NCBI RefSeq assembly: GCF_004379255.2
Contig: NC_056049.1
Span: forward strand, 6,386,001-6,450,000
Length of the DNA stretch: 64,000 bases
DNA from: Salvia splendens
Lineage: Eukaryota; Streptophyta; Magnoliopsida; Lamiales; Lamiaceae
Direction: 5' to 3'
Made by a program: the position numbers and the translations under genes. The notes beneath the pieces are model-generated. The model saw nothing but the letters and a program-made list of their open reading frames with translations, was not told where the DNA came from and made no database searches. This document shows positions 1 to 10,689 of the stretch, one piece after another. The stretch's first letter is position 1, and every line of letters starts with the position of its first letter.

Positions 1-2823
1 CCGAATATAGATAAAAAAGTAGAAGCTTTGATCGGCTTCGAAATTTTCTGTTTTCTTGATTTATACAAAGGATATCACCAAGTGTTGATGGATGAGAGTG
101 ACGCTCCGAAAACAGCTTTCATTACCGATTTCGGCATTTTCGCTTATAAAAAGATGCCATTCGGTTTAAAGAATGCCGGAGCCACTTATCAAAGGATGGT
201 AGACAAGCTTTTTCGGCACCTAATCGGAAAACAGGTTGAAGTGTATGTCGACGACATAGTTGTCAAAAGCAAAAGCACTTCGGAGTACGAAGACAACCTC
301 AAATCCACTCTCAACGTGCTCCGAAAAGCCAACCTCAAACTCAACCCCCAAAAATGTACCTTTTTGGTAGATTCGGGAAAGTTTCTGGGTTGTTTGGTTT
401 CAAAGGACGGACTCAAGGCAAACCCCTCAAAAGTTCAAGTCGTTCAGAACATGGCAATGCCGAAGTCCATACATGACGTGCAAAGGCTAACCGGATGTCT
501 AGCCGCACTGAATCGATTCCTTTCCCAAGCAGCCGAAAAGCAACTGCCGTTCTTCAAGGTGTTGAAAAAGGCACCAAAGTTCGAGTGGGGAGCCGAGCAG
601 AAAAAGGCCTTTGACGAGCTCAAAAGTTATCTAGCCGAGCTTCCTATTCTCTCTGCTCCAACCGAAGCCGAAGTAATTTTCTTATACTTAGCGGCATCCG
701 ATCAAACCATTAGCGCGGTGCTTGTACGAGAAGAAGGCCTAAAGCAGTTTCCCATCTACTTTACAAGCCGAGCATTAAGAGGTCCAGAAACAAGGTATCA
801 ACCTCTGGAAAAAATTGCTCTGGCGTTAGTAAATGCAGCAAGGAGACTGCGGCCATACTTCTATGCTCACAAGGTATGCGTCTTAACCGATCTGCCTCTT
901 CGGCAAGTTTTGACCAAGCCAGAAGCATCAGGCAGAATCGCCAAATGGGCCATAGAGCTGGGAGAACACTCAATCGAGTACCTACCTCGAAAAGCCATCA
1001 AGGGACAAGCCTTGGCAGATTTTCTTGCAGAGGCCAAGTTCGATCAAGCAATCCCTGTCATTGCCGAACAGAAAAATTCTGCCAATGCCGAACTAGCACA
1101 GCCCTTGGAATCCGAAGAAGAGCCGCCGGACTGCTGGAGCGGATTCGTAGATGGAGCTTCAAACAAGATGGGAAGTGGAGCTGGTATTTTACTTGTCGCT
1201 CCCGACGGACACGAGGTAACCTACTCACTTCGGTTCCTATTCCCCACTACTAATAATGAAGCCGAGTACGAAGCCCTCCTGGCCGGACTCCAGTTAGCGC
1301 AAAGTCTGCTCGTCAAATCTCTCAAAGTCCATTGTGATTCACAAGTCATAGTAAATCACATGTTGGGTACAAGTGAAGCTCGTGACGAGAGAATGAAGAA
1401 GTATTTGGACAAAGCGCAAAGCATCAGCCGAAGTTTCTCCTATTTTCGGATAATCCGCATTCCCAGAGCGGAAAATAGCCGAGCAGATACCTTAAGTAAG
1501 TTGGCCTCAGATCCGAGCTCAAAGGCGGAAGAATTAATGCATCGAAGCATTGATGAAGCCGAGGTACGTTCAGTATCCAGCTCGCCGAACTGGATGACGC
1601 CAATCTTGCAGTATCTGGATCAAGGACAATTGCCCGAGGATAAGAGAGAAGCTCGGAAGATCACGTGCCGAGCACTTCGGTACGAACTTCATGAAGGAGT
1701 CCTCTTTAGAAAGTCTTACCTCCAGCCGTTATTGCGGTGCGTAGGACCAGAAGAGACGGACTACATCCTCAGAGAAGTTCATGAAGGATCGTGCGGCAGC
1801 CACATCGGAGCTAGAGCTTTAGCTAAAAAAGTTCTAAGATGGGGATATTATTGGCCAACCTTGGTACAAGAAGCAGTGCAGCTCGTCAAGACCTGCCCGA
1901 AGTGCCAAATCCATGCAAATATCCCAAGGATGCCGCAGACCGATCTATCCACTATGCAGAGCCCTTGGCCTTTCATGCAATGGGGCATAGACATAGTGGG
2001 ACCACTTCCTCAAGCTCCTCGGCAAATGAAATTCCTAATCGTTGCCGTGGACTACTTTACGAAGTGGGTGGAAGCTGAACCATTAGCTACGATAACGAGC
2101 TCGAAGGCATTGGATTTCGTCTGGAAGAACATAGTGTGCCGATTTGGCATACCCCACATCCTCATCTCGGATAACGGGACTCAGTTCACCGACAAGACGT
2201 TCAAGAATTGGTGCCAAGAGCTGAATATTCAACAGCGGTTCACTTCGGTCTCTCATCCACAAGCAAACGGACAAACGGAGGTAACAAATCGTATCCTGAT
2301 GAAAGGGTTAAAAGCTCGGTTAGAACAAGCCAAAGGACAATGGGTGGAAAATCTCCCTCAAGTCCTATGGTCCTACCGAACTACACCCACAACCTCCAAC
2401 GGTGAAACTCCGTACAGTCTGGTGTACGGCACTGAAGCCGTAATTCCGGTGGAGATCGGCGTACCCAGTCCCCGAACTCTAAATTTCTCCTCAGAAATGA
2501 ATGACGACGGACTGAGAGCCGAGCTAGATCTTGCCGAAGAAAGAAGAGAATTGGCATGCATAAAAGCAGCCAAGTACAAGGAGCAAGTAGCCCGGTATTA
2601 CAACCAAAGGGTGAAGAAGCTGCAATTTCAAGTGGGAGATCTCGTTTTGAGAAACAACGAAGTAAGCCGAGCAGAAAAGCTGGGCAAGCTCGAACCCACA
2701 TGGGAAGGTCCGTATCGGGTGTCAGAAGTCCTCGGCAAAGGGTCTTACAAATTGGCTCACATGTCAGGAGAACAGGTACCCCGAACATGGCACATTTCCA
2801 ACCTCAAAAAGTTCCATTTGTAA
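1..2823 (+). CDS. gypsy pol: RT, RNase H, second RNase H, integrase (5' truncated by window edge)
   Basis: The frame is open from base 1, so the N-terminus is off the window. Reverse transcriptase shows the YVDD catalytic box at 244-255. The usual Ty3 RNase H follows (about 600-1040). A second, archaeal-like RNase H domain begins near 1138, with its first acidic residue in FVDGAS (Asp at 1150) and ending near the ENSRADTLSKLAS stretch; this extra domain is typical of the plant Tat lineage. Integrase has the HHCC zinc site (His 1780 and 1801, Cys 1894 and 1903) and the DDE triad (Asp 1990, Asp 2170, Glu 2278). The C-terminus has the GPYRV-type end (chromo-like tail absent). Role: copying element RNA into DNA and inserting it. 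No stop codon interrupts the visible part. Confidence 0.93.
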   Translation, partial: PNIDKKVEALIGFEIFCFLDLYKGYHQVLMDESDAPKTAFITDFGIFAYKKMPFGLKNAGATYQRMVDKLFRHLIGKQVEVYVDDIVVKSKSTSEYEDNLKSTLNVLRKANLKLNPQKCTFLVDSGKFLGCLVSKDGLKANPSKVQVVQNMAMPKSIHDVQRLTGCLAALNRFLSQAAEKQLPFFKVLKKAPKFEWGAEQKKAFDELKSYLAELPILSAPTEAEVIFLYLAASDQTISAVLVREEGLKQFPIYFTSRALRGPETRYQPLEKIALALVNAARRLRPYFYAHKVCVLTDLPLRQVLTKPEASGRIAKWAIELGEHSIEYLPRKAIKGQALADFLAEAKFDQAIPVIAEQKNSANAELAQPLESEEEPPDCWSGFVDGASNKMGSGAGILLVAPDGHEVTYSLRFLFPTTNNEAEYEALLAGLQLAQSLLVKSLKVHCDSQVIVNHMLGTSEARDERMKKYLDKAQSISRSFSYFRIIRIPRAENSRADTLSKLASDPSSKAEELMHRSIDEAEVRSVSSSPNWMTPILQYLDQGQLPEDKREARKITCRALRYELHEGVLFRKSYLQPLLRCVGPEETDYILREVHEGSCGSHIGARALAKKVLRWGYYWPTLVQEAVQLVKTCPKCQIHANIPRMPQTDLSTMQSPWPFMQWGIDIVGPLPQAPRQMKFLIVAVDYFTKWVEAEPLATITSSKALDFVWKNIVCRFGIPHILISDNGTQFTDKTFKNWCQELNIQQRFTSVSHPQANGQTEVTNRILMKGLKARLEQAKGQWVENLPQVLWSYRTTPTTSNGETPYSLVYGTEAVIPVEIGVPSPRTLNFSSEMNDDGLRAELDLAEERRELACIKAAKYKEQVARYYNQRVKKLQFQVGDLVLRNNEVSRAEKLGKLEPTWEGPYRVSEVLGKGSYKLAHMSGEQVPRTWHISNLKKFHL

Positions 2824-2989
2824 GAGACAGTCCGGTCAGTCAGTCTTGAGTCCTGTTCGGTCAATGTGCTTTATTTGGTTTGCTTGGTTTTTGTTTGTCT
2901 CTATGTGCTTTTTATTTGTCTATATGCGTTTTGTCTGTCTATGTGCGTGTCGTCTCTTACAAATGTTACTGAGGTATCTTGTTCTTCGA

Positions 2990-3545
2990 AGGCTGATCCC
3001 CTTCTTAGAACATATACAAGCCAACGATTGTGAAGTCAAAGCTTCTACAGAAGATACAAGACCACAATTCAGCTTAAACAAGCAGTTCGTCTGAAACGAG
3101 CTGCAATAAGCCAACGATTGTGAAGTCCAAGCTTCTAAAGAGGATACAAGACCACAATTCGGCTTAAAAATCAAGCACTTCGTCTGAAACGAACTGCAAC
3201 AAAAGTCCGATTCACGCGATAAAACTTGCCTGAATTAGGACAAGGGAAAGTCCGATCCACGCGATAAAACTCGCCGAATTAGGACAAGGGAAAGTCCGAT
3301 CCCCAAATTAGGACAACGGAAAGTCCGATCCGAGCGATAAAACTCGCCAAATTAGGACACAAGCTTAGTCCGGTCAAAGATGTTTATTTCATCAGACCAA
3401 AGACGAGTCCGGTCAAAGATGTTTATTTCATCAGACCAAAAGACGAGTCCGGGCAAAGATGTTTATTTCATCAGACCAAAGACGAGTCCGGTCAAAGATG
3501 TTTATTTCATCAGACCAAAGACGAGTCCGGTCAAAGAAGAGTTCA
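2990..3545 (+). repeat. tandem repeats in the 3' untranslated part of gypsy copy 1
   Basis: Three repeat families lie in series between integrase and the 3' LTR. The first is about 90 bp, in two units (3015 to about 3200), each with an 'aagccaacgattgtgaagt' start. The second is a 40-50 bp unit with 'aaagtccgat' and 'aattaggacaa' in three to four copies (3205-3360). The third is a 39/40-bp unit with 'gtccggtcaaagatgttt' in four copies plus one divergent copy (3370-3545). The same families occur in copy 2 with different copy numbers. Confidence 0.9.
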
Positions 3546-3633
3546 CTTCATAAGACCAAGGACAAACATCGACTTACCCCGTACCTTTATCCAGAATGCC
3601 GAAGTAATTCACTTCGCTTTCCGGGGGGGGTAG

Positions 3634-4314
3634 TGATGGAGTACGTACTAAACAAGCCCAACAGCAGTAAAGCCCATCAGCCTAAAGCCCAAGAAAGAGT
3701 ATCAGTTCGGCATGACTAAAGAGTATCAGTCCGGCATGACTAAAGAGTTCAGTTCGGCACAACCAAAGAGTTCGGCCCCAGCCTACAGCTCGGTAAAAGC
3801 CAACCAATCAAACTCTGCTCTCAGGTCGGCATCAAGCTCTACTCTCAGATCGGCAAAAGCTGCTCGGCAATAATTCAGCAGTTCGGTCTCAGTATTCGAC
3901 CGAACTAGGAGATAGTGGACTCATGCAGGATTTCCACCTCCACTACACCCACGATCTATTTAGTGGTGTCAAGCAGTCATTAACTCATGCAGGATAGTGG
4001 ACCCATGCAAGATCGCCACGATCTCCACGACATCCACTACCTAGTAAATGGCTGCATGCCACGATCTTGGTTTAATGTATAAATAGAACCTAGATCAGAT
4101 AGATAGGGTTAGACTCTCTCGCTTTTTAGAGATAAAATACAAAATAGCAAGTCTGTATTGTAAGCTGTAAGAAAACAGATCAAGCAATACAACTCTGCCC
4201 TCATTTCTTCCCGTGGACGTAGATTTACCTCAGTAAATCGAACCACGTAAAATCTCTGTGTCGTGATCTGCATCTTCCTGCATTCACTAACATCAGAAAT
4301 TCGCGGATTCATCA
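3634..4314 (+). repeat. 3' LTR of gypsy copy 1
   Basis: It starts TGATGGAGTACG just after a run of G and 'tag', and ends GCGGATTCATCA (TG...CA termini). At 681 bp it is longer than the 591-bp LTRs of copy 2, mainly through extra pyrimidine-rich and 'cagttcggc' segments. A TATA-like box (TATAAATAG) lies at 4078-4086, followed by the conserved R/U5 part with 'cccgtggacgtagattta'. Confidence 0.9.
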
Positions 4315-5007
4315 GGTACCGTATTTAATTTATGCAAGATTAGGTAAGTTGATAACATATTTTATAATTTGATTTCCCTCGAAATAATTATTTATTCTCT
4401 TCCCATGTGCAATGTCAAGTAGTGTATCTTTGTTTCCCTCCCTCCATTCCTTTCCTTGTCTCTCGTTGTATTAAAAAAAGTGGTCTATATCTTATAGTTA
4501 GCTTTCAGCCTTTCAGCATGTATATATATACATATTAAATTTTGTTTTAATTTACTTTATAGTCCAAACTTTGAAAAAAGTTTCAACTATAACCTTCATT
4601 TTGATTTAGTATATTTTATAGTGTGAACTTTTGAAGTTCCATTTTATAGCCTTAATTTCTGAGAATTTATTGAACTGTAGTTTGCACAATCAACAATATC
4701 AAATTTGAGGTTAATCTTCAATTATTTTAAAACATCAATAGTATTTATTTATTTGATACATATACTTTGTCGGCCAGCCAACACAAATATTTTGACATGC
4801 TAATGCTCAACATTCTTGGTTAAGTAATGATGATAAATTAAATCACTAGAGAGAGTGAAGAAGGATTGTTGTCACAGCTTCATTAAAATTTATAATCAGT
4901 AATTAAACAAAATTTGATACGTGATACACTTAAATCGAAATATTAACCTGGCCGTCGAAGTTCATGCATCAATCGAATATTTTCAGGAAAACTCAACATT
5001 TATTGTG
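4315..5007. other. spacer without recognisable gene
   Basis: AT-rich sequence between gypsy copy 1 and the TRIM array. No coding signal, transposon ends or RNA gene were recognised. Confidence 0.6.
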
Positions 5008-5012
5008 GTTGC

Positions 5013-6610
5013 GGTTGGCAATTGAAATATAAAAATGAATATAATAATATCTCATATCGGTGCATACAAAGAGCTTAATCCACTATATAAGTCTTATAGG
5101 CCTCTCCTCCTATCACCAATTGATTTTAGGATGGAACTCATTGATTTCTATCATGGTATCAGAGCGGGTCGTCGACTGTGGGTCATATTTAACTGACCCA
5201 GCAATATATCTAGGCTAAAACCGAAAAAATGACTGACCCAATAGTATAACATGGCTGAAAATTTGGGTCAGTGGTCCAACCGATCGAAAAAAAGATTGGC
5301 CCGATTGTCCAATCAATCATCAAAAAGTCCAACCCATCCAAGATTCACCTTGAAGGGTTTGAAGGAGGGTGTTGGCAATTGAAACAAAAAAATGAATATA
5401 ATAATATCTCACATCTTTGTACACAAAAAGCTTAATCCACTATATAAGTCTCAGATTCACCTAGGGAGGGTGTTGGCAATTGAAACATAAAAATGAATAT
5501 AATAATACTATGTGTTGGCAAAGATTCACCTTGAAGGGTTTGAGGGAGGGTGTTGGCAATTGAAACATAAAAATGAATATAATAATATCACACATCTTTG
5601 TACACAAAGAGCTTAATCCACTATATAAGTCTCAGATTCACCTAGGGAGGGTGTTGGCAATTGAAACATAAAAATGAATATAATAATATCACACATCTTT
5701 GTACACAAGGAGCTTAATCCACTATATATGTCTCAGATTCACCTTTGAGGAAGAGTGTTGGCAATTGAAACATAAAAATGAATATAATAATACTATGTGT
5801 TGGCAATCGAAACATAAAAATGAATATAATAATATCAAACATCTTTGTACACAATGAGCTTAATCCACTATATAAGTCTCAGATTCACCTAGGGAGGGTG
5901 TTGGCAATTGAAACATAAAAAATGAATATAATAATATCCCACATCTTTGTACACAAAGAGCTTAATCCACTATATATGTCTCAGATTCACCTTTGAGGGA
6001 GGGTGTTGGCAATTGAAACATAAAAATGAATATAATAATACTATGTGTTGGCAATTGAAACATAAAAATGAATATAATAATATCTCACATCTTTGTACAC
6101 AAAGAGCTTAATCCACTATATAAGTCTCAGATTCAACTTTGAGGGAGGGTGTTGGCAATTGAAACATAAAAATGAATATAATAATACTATGTGTTGGCAA
6201 TTGAAATATAAAAATGAATATAATAATATCTTATATCTCTGTACACAAAGAGCTTAATCCACTATATAAGTCTCAGATTCACCTTTGAGGGAAGGTGTTG
6301 TCAATTGAAACATAAAAATGAATATAATAATATCTCACATCTTTGTACACAAAGAACATTATTAAGTCTCAGATTCACCTTGAAGGGTTTGAGGGAGGGT
6401 GTTGGCAATTGAAACATAAAAATGAATATAATAAGTCTCATGAGTCTCTCCTCCTATCACTAATTGGTTTTAGGATGGAACTCATGGATTTCTTGAAGGG
6501 TTTGAGGGAGGGTGATGATAATTGAAACATAAAAATGAACATAATAAGTCTTATGGGTCTTTCCTCCTATTACCAATTGATTTTAGGATGTAACTCATGG
6601 ATTTCTATCA
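5013..6610 (+). mobile_element. TRIM-like miniature LTR element expanded into a tandem array
   Basis: A first LTR-like unit (5013-5153, 141 bp, ending TTTCTATCA) is followed directly by a primer-binding site. A short non-coding internal region runs to a purine-rich tract (about 5350-5369). After that, 15 more LTR starts of the form TGTTGGCAATTG follow at 5370, 5471, 5513, 5551, 5652, 5756, 5798, 5899, 6004, 6046, 6150, 6192, 6296, 6400 and 6513. Spacings fall mostly near 104 and 42 bp: a truncated LTR plus purine tract, or an even shorter piece. The last unit ends TTTCTATCA at 6610. A 5-bp direct repeat GTTGC flanks the whole block (5008-5012 and 6611-6615), so it behaves as one insertion that grew internally. 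No protein is encoded. Confidence 0.85.
5154..5165 (+). other. primer-binding site of the TRIM element (initiator tRNA-Met type)
   Basis: TGGTATCAGAGC lies immediately 3' of the first LTR-like unit. This is the standard plant LTR-element site complementary to the 3' end of initiator methionine tRNA. It fixes the orientation as plus and the end of the 5' LTR at 5153. Confidence 0.9.
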
Positions 6611-6615
6611 GTTGC

Positions 6616-7190
6616 ATGTAAGGCATTCACTATGCAGCCCCGCCCAGGCTCAATGGCAGAACCATGTACAAGCTACAAGGAGCTTAAGCCCCTTATTTAT
6701 TTTGATCAAATAGCGAAAATGATAGACTTTTACCCGATAATTTACAATAAATATCTATATTTCCTTCTCATTTTTCACGCCTCACTCTCTCTTTTCACAC
6801 TTCCAGTTTTTCCTCTATCTTCAAATTTGTGGTAAATAAATCGAAGTGATCGAAACGATTCAGAAAACTTGGATTATTGTGAATAAATATGCCGTCAATT
6901 TGACGAAAGCGGTTGTTATGGAAACTTCTTATATTCTAGTAGTAATAAGAAGAGGCCCAACCTTCTAATTTCAGTTAGCATTTCAATTTTGGTTTACAAA
7001 AAAAATTGGGAAATATCAACTGAATTTTCGCGCCGATTTCGAATGTGAACTGACGGCCCATTAAAATCCAAAGGAATCAAGAGGCCCAACCTCCCTAATA
7101 TTGACCCGATTGCATATTACAGATACAGAGCCTCCAAATGTCAAAATCCAAACCCCATCCTTCTATTCTCTCTCTCAATCCAAATACATA
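6616..7190. other. spacer / upstream region of the ascorbate gene
   Basis: No gene recognised. It precedes the GDP-L-galactose phosphorylase transcription unit and probably includes its promoter. No clear TATA box could be assigned. Confidence 0.5.
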
Positions 7191-7312
7191 TACTCCGGCG
7201 AATTAGCGATTACCATCTCTCTGATCCACGCTATGCTCCATCTTTCTCACCCTCCCATTTGTGGTGGCGTCGTCTAATTTTATTTTTCTCGGTTCAAATT
7301 CCAAAATCAATC

Positions 7313-7513
7313 ACGGCTTCATTTGATTATCTCTTTCAACCGCCAACCATCCGCCATCTCCGGAGATCTTCGCCGTCCAGTCTTACGGTGGACGACAAGG
7401 GCCGGATTCCTTCCCCGCACGGCGGCCGGGGTGCCTTACCCTCCGAAGGCGGCTCCCCATCCGATCTCCTCTTCCTCGCCGGCGGCGGCCCCTTCTTCTC
7501 TTTCGCCGCCTAA
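7313..7513 (+). CDS. non-AUG upstream ORF of GDP-L-galactose phosphorylase
   Basis: A 66-codon frame in the 5' leader has no ATG but has an ACG at 7313-7315 in good context (A at -3, G at +4), and stops at TAA 7511-7513, 92 bases before the main start. Its C-terminal part contains the stretch GRGALPSEGGSPSDLLF followed by LAGGG. To my knowledge this matches the conserved ACG-initiated upstream peptide of plant GGP genes, which lowers translation of the main ORF when ascorbate is high. A second in-frame ACG lies at 7385. The length fits the family (about 60-65 residues). The start choice is inferred from length and context; the peptide's action is known from the family, not shown here. Confidence 0.8.
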   Translation, partial: TASFDYLFQPPTIRHLRRSSPSSLTVDDKGRIPSPHGGRGALPSEGGSPSDLLFLAGGGPFFSFAA

Positions 7514-7604
7514 CTCTTGACTTTTTTTAAAAATTTATTTCTCGTAATTTTTCTTCCATAATTATCCTATCCCCTTTGAGTATAAGCGAGAGTGGGTCGT
7601 AGAT

Positions 7605-10210
7605 ATGGTGTCTGTATTAGAGAGGAAATTGACGATAAAGAGGGTGGCCACCATGGTTTCTAACTATCAGGATAATGCGTCTACTGATGACCTCGAATCT
7701 ATGGCGCAGGGCTGCGGCCGCAATTGCCTCGGGAGCTGCTGCTTGCCTGGTACATTCTCGTCTATCATATGCGATTTTATTCTTTTAGGGTTTCTGAATG
7801 TCATTGTAATTTGTAAGATTAATTTTATTTAATTTGGGCGATATTATGTAAATTGGATAGGGATTTATTTATTTTCCGGTATAGATACATGTTTTTGTTA
7901 AAGTTCCTTTGCATGGAATTTGGAGATATTGCTGACTTTTATCGTGAAGATTCCATCTTTGATACTATTGTTTTTTCTATTTTGGAGATTTGGTTTTTGA
8001 ATGCTCCTTTTTAGAGCAAGTTTGTTTATCAATCGCATCGGTCGAATAATTCTACAGAGGAAGACCTTGTGATAGATTTGTATTTGGATAGTGATTCCAG
8101 TTTTCTTCGTTTCTGAGTACGTTCAACTTGTCTCAGTTTCGAAGCTGCCTCTCTATGCATTCAACACTGATGAGGAAGAGCAAGGTCACGACAAAGTTGA
8201 TGCATCTTGTGATGGCAAATCTCCTGAAAAGTCCTATTTAAACAATTTGTTGCTAGGGCAGTGGGAAAATCGTATGACTCGGGGGCTTTTCAGGTATGAT
8301 GTTACCTCTTGTGAGACGAAGGTTATTCCTGGAACATATGGCTTTGTGGCACAGCTGAATGAGGGACGTCACCTTAAGAAACGTCAAACAGAGTTTCGGG
8401 TTGACAAGGTTCTCCAGCCTTTTGATAAGAACAAATTCAACTTTACCAAAGTGGGTCAAGAGGAAGTGCTCTTCAGGTTTGAGCCAAGTGAAGATGGCAA
8501 AACTAGTTATTTTCCATGCTCGCAAATTGATCCTGAGGGAAGCTCGGCCAGTGTCGTTGCAATTAATGTATGCTATTTCACTACGTTGTCAGATTTCTGG
8601 TCTGATGCTGGCTTGCAATGGCTGTGTATGTTTCTTCTTGTAGATCATATCATCTTTTTCTCAGGTGAGTCCCATTGAGTACGGACATGTGCTTCTAATT
8701 CCCCGGGTCCTTGATTGCTTACCCCAGAAAATTGTCCATGACGGCCTTATGCTTGCGCTGCACTTTGCTAAAGAGGCATCAAATCCCTTTTTCAGGGTGG
8801 GTTATAACAGTTTAGGTGCATTTGCCACCATCAACCATCTTCACTTTCAGGTATAAACTTCTTGAGTCATCTGGCTCTTAATTCTTATAGTTATGTTTCT
8901 GTAACATTGCATCAATGGCAGGCATACTTCTTGTCTGCACCTTTTCCAATCGAGAAAGCTCCAACATGCAAAATAATGAGCAGCGAAGATACTAGGGTGA
9001 TGGTCTCTAAGCTGCTGAATTATCCTGTCAAAGGACTTGTCTTTGAGGGTGGAAATAAGTTGTGTGATCTATGTGATGCTGTAGCAAGCTCTTGCATCCT
9101 TCTCGAAAGTAATAATGTTGCTTTCAATCTACTTATTTCTGATTGTGGAAAGAGAGTCCTTCTACTACCTCAGGTGATCTCTTTTACAATCCATCCTTTA
9201 ATTTTTTTTGGTCCCAACCAATGTATTATGAATAGTTTCTCTATTTGCAAGATAAGGGATAAGGCAAATCAAATATTTAGGTTGTCAACAATTATTCATC
9301 TTCTTAGATTATCATTTAGATTCTACTCCTAAAGTCCCAACTCCCAATGCATTGAAATGCCCAATCATTAGTCTACTCTATCATCAGCTGATGGTCTAGA
9401 GAATTGTGATTTGGTTTTCGAATTTGACTAATCACATTGATCCTTTTTAGTGTCCATGTCCTTCTGATAACCATCAAATATCATTCTTAATAATCATACT
9501 TAAAGAATTTCTAGTTCTATCTTCTGACCACTGTTGAAATATTTGACTGAAGCCAAATTAGTGCTGTGCTGTAGCAACTAGCAACTACAAATTTTTGATG
9601 TGTTCTCATCTCACACACCAGAAATTGTTAATGTTCAATTATTGGAGACCTGGTTCCTTACCTTGCAGCTATATATTTTATTACTATATGCATACTATTC
9701 AAGTTTATCCCTTTCCGCATTGCTTCGTTTGCCATTGAAATTGGGAATAGCACACTATCAGGGAAATGTGGCAAAATCAGATGGGTTTTTTTGGGGGGGG
9801 GGGATAGAATTACTGTATATAGGCTATTATAATTGTCAAATGTTCCTGAAAAGGAGATTTATAGTCTCCGTTATGATGGACTGCAGTGCTATGCTGAGAA
9901 ACAAGCACGTGGAGAAGTAGAGCAGGAGCTTCTTGATACTCAGGTGAACCCCGCTGTCTGGGAAATAAGTGGACATATGGTGCTTAAGCGGAGAAAGGAT
10001 TATGATGACGCTTCCGAACAATATGCATGGAAGCTTCTCTCGGACGTTTCTCTCTCAGATGAGAGATTCCAAGAGGTGGAAAAGTACGTCCGCGAGGCTG
10101 CTAATTTGCAAGAAGACGGGGACTTTACCAGCACAGAGGAGACTAGTTATGGCACTGGCACTCCACAAGTCTCCCCCCATCTCCCTCAAGATTGCCTTGT
10201 GTTGCGTTAA
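7605..10210 (+). CDS. GGP: GDP-L-galactose phosphorylase (ascorbate synthesis, VTC2/VTC5 type)
   Basis: Five exons: 7605-7749, 8137-8567, 8665-8850, 8922-9173 and 9887-10210, all GT-AG and in phase, giving 445 residues. The enzyme converts GDP-L-galactose plus phosphate to L-galactose-1-phosphate, the committed and controlling step of the Smirnoff-Wheeler ascorbate pathway. The N-terminus has the family stretch IKRVATMVSNYQ and then CGRNCLGSCCLP. The catalytic HIT-type triad is NHLHFQ at the end of exon 3 (about residues 249-254). Exon 5 has NPAVWEISGHMVLKR, and the protein ends DCLVLR, close to the ECLVLQ-type end of family members. The first ATG of the main frame gives about 10 more N-terminal residues than I expect for the family. 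Control by the upstream ORF at 7313 is likely. Intron 4 (9174-9886) holds no gene. Confidence 0.93.
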
Positions 10211-10689
10211 CTGTTAGCGTTACTTATGCATAGCGTGCTGCCATTTCCCTAGAGGTAGTTGGTGTGATGCATACAGTTAGTTGGTGTTTTCAAGCAGGAT
10301 ATTGCTTGGGAGTTTGTATGTTACCAAATACTTGATATATTATTAAAAAGGGATCCATAGGTTTTGTGTATTATAATAGAATATGGTGAGAATAAATTGA
10401 AATGAGCACTGGACTAGTTCATATCGACTCCATTAAATGCTTGCTTTTTATTCACCGCAGACCGTAATATTCATAAATTTCAACAGTTCAATTTTTCTTG
10501 AGAAAAAAGGAGAAATGAAAAAACTAGCAGTTTAATGAAATTCATATATTGACATGGTGTAATTTGTATTGATATATGGTTGATCAACAAAATCAAATTA
10601 AATTATTATGGTCAATTATTTACTTTGATTTTGGTATTACTTGGTAAAAAAGAAACGTCCTAATGAAATAGCCACTTTGATGAAAATGG
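10211..10689. other. 3' flank of GGP and spacer
   Basis: Probable 3' untranslated region and AT-rich spacer. No gene recognised. A stretch around 10490-10545 resembles 24220-24335 ('agcagttt.atgaaatt' and 'cttgagaaa'), suggesting a shared low-copy repeat. Confidence 0.45.

Larger units (their letters stand above)
1..4314 (+). mobile_element. Ty3/gypsy (Tat-type) LTR retrotransposon, copy 1, 3' part
   Basis: The 5' half lies outside the window. What remains is the polyprotein from within reverse transcriptase to integrase, a long 3' untranslated stretch with tandem repeats, a G-rich tract before the LTR, and the 3' LTR. It is colinear and nearly identical with the complete copy at 54590-62161. 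Copy 1 keeps an open frame at the codon that is TGA in copy 2, so this fragment looks coding-competent as far as it can be read. The 5' target duplication cannot be checked. Confidence 0.95.

Noticed and set aside
3459..3545. 13-residue repeat protein (MFISSDQRRVRSK)
   Set aside because: It comes from the 39-base non-coding tandem repeat; the length is a multiple of three, so the frame stays open.
5013..6610. CRISPR-like regular repeats
   Set aside because: Plant sequence. The units are truncated LTRs of one element, with a primer-binding site and target duplication.
6632..6835. 67-residue frame in the spacer before GGP
   Set aside because: No domain, a hydrophobic tail from AT/pyrimidine-rich DNA, and no supporting context.
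7323..7520. ATG-started upstream frame in the GGP leader
   Set aside because: It overlaps the conserved ACG-started frame in another phase, and its protein has no family match; likely a shadow.
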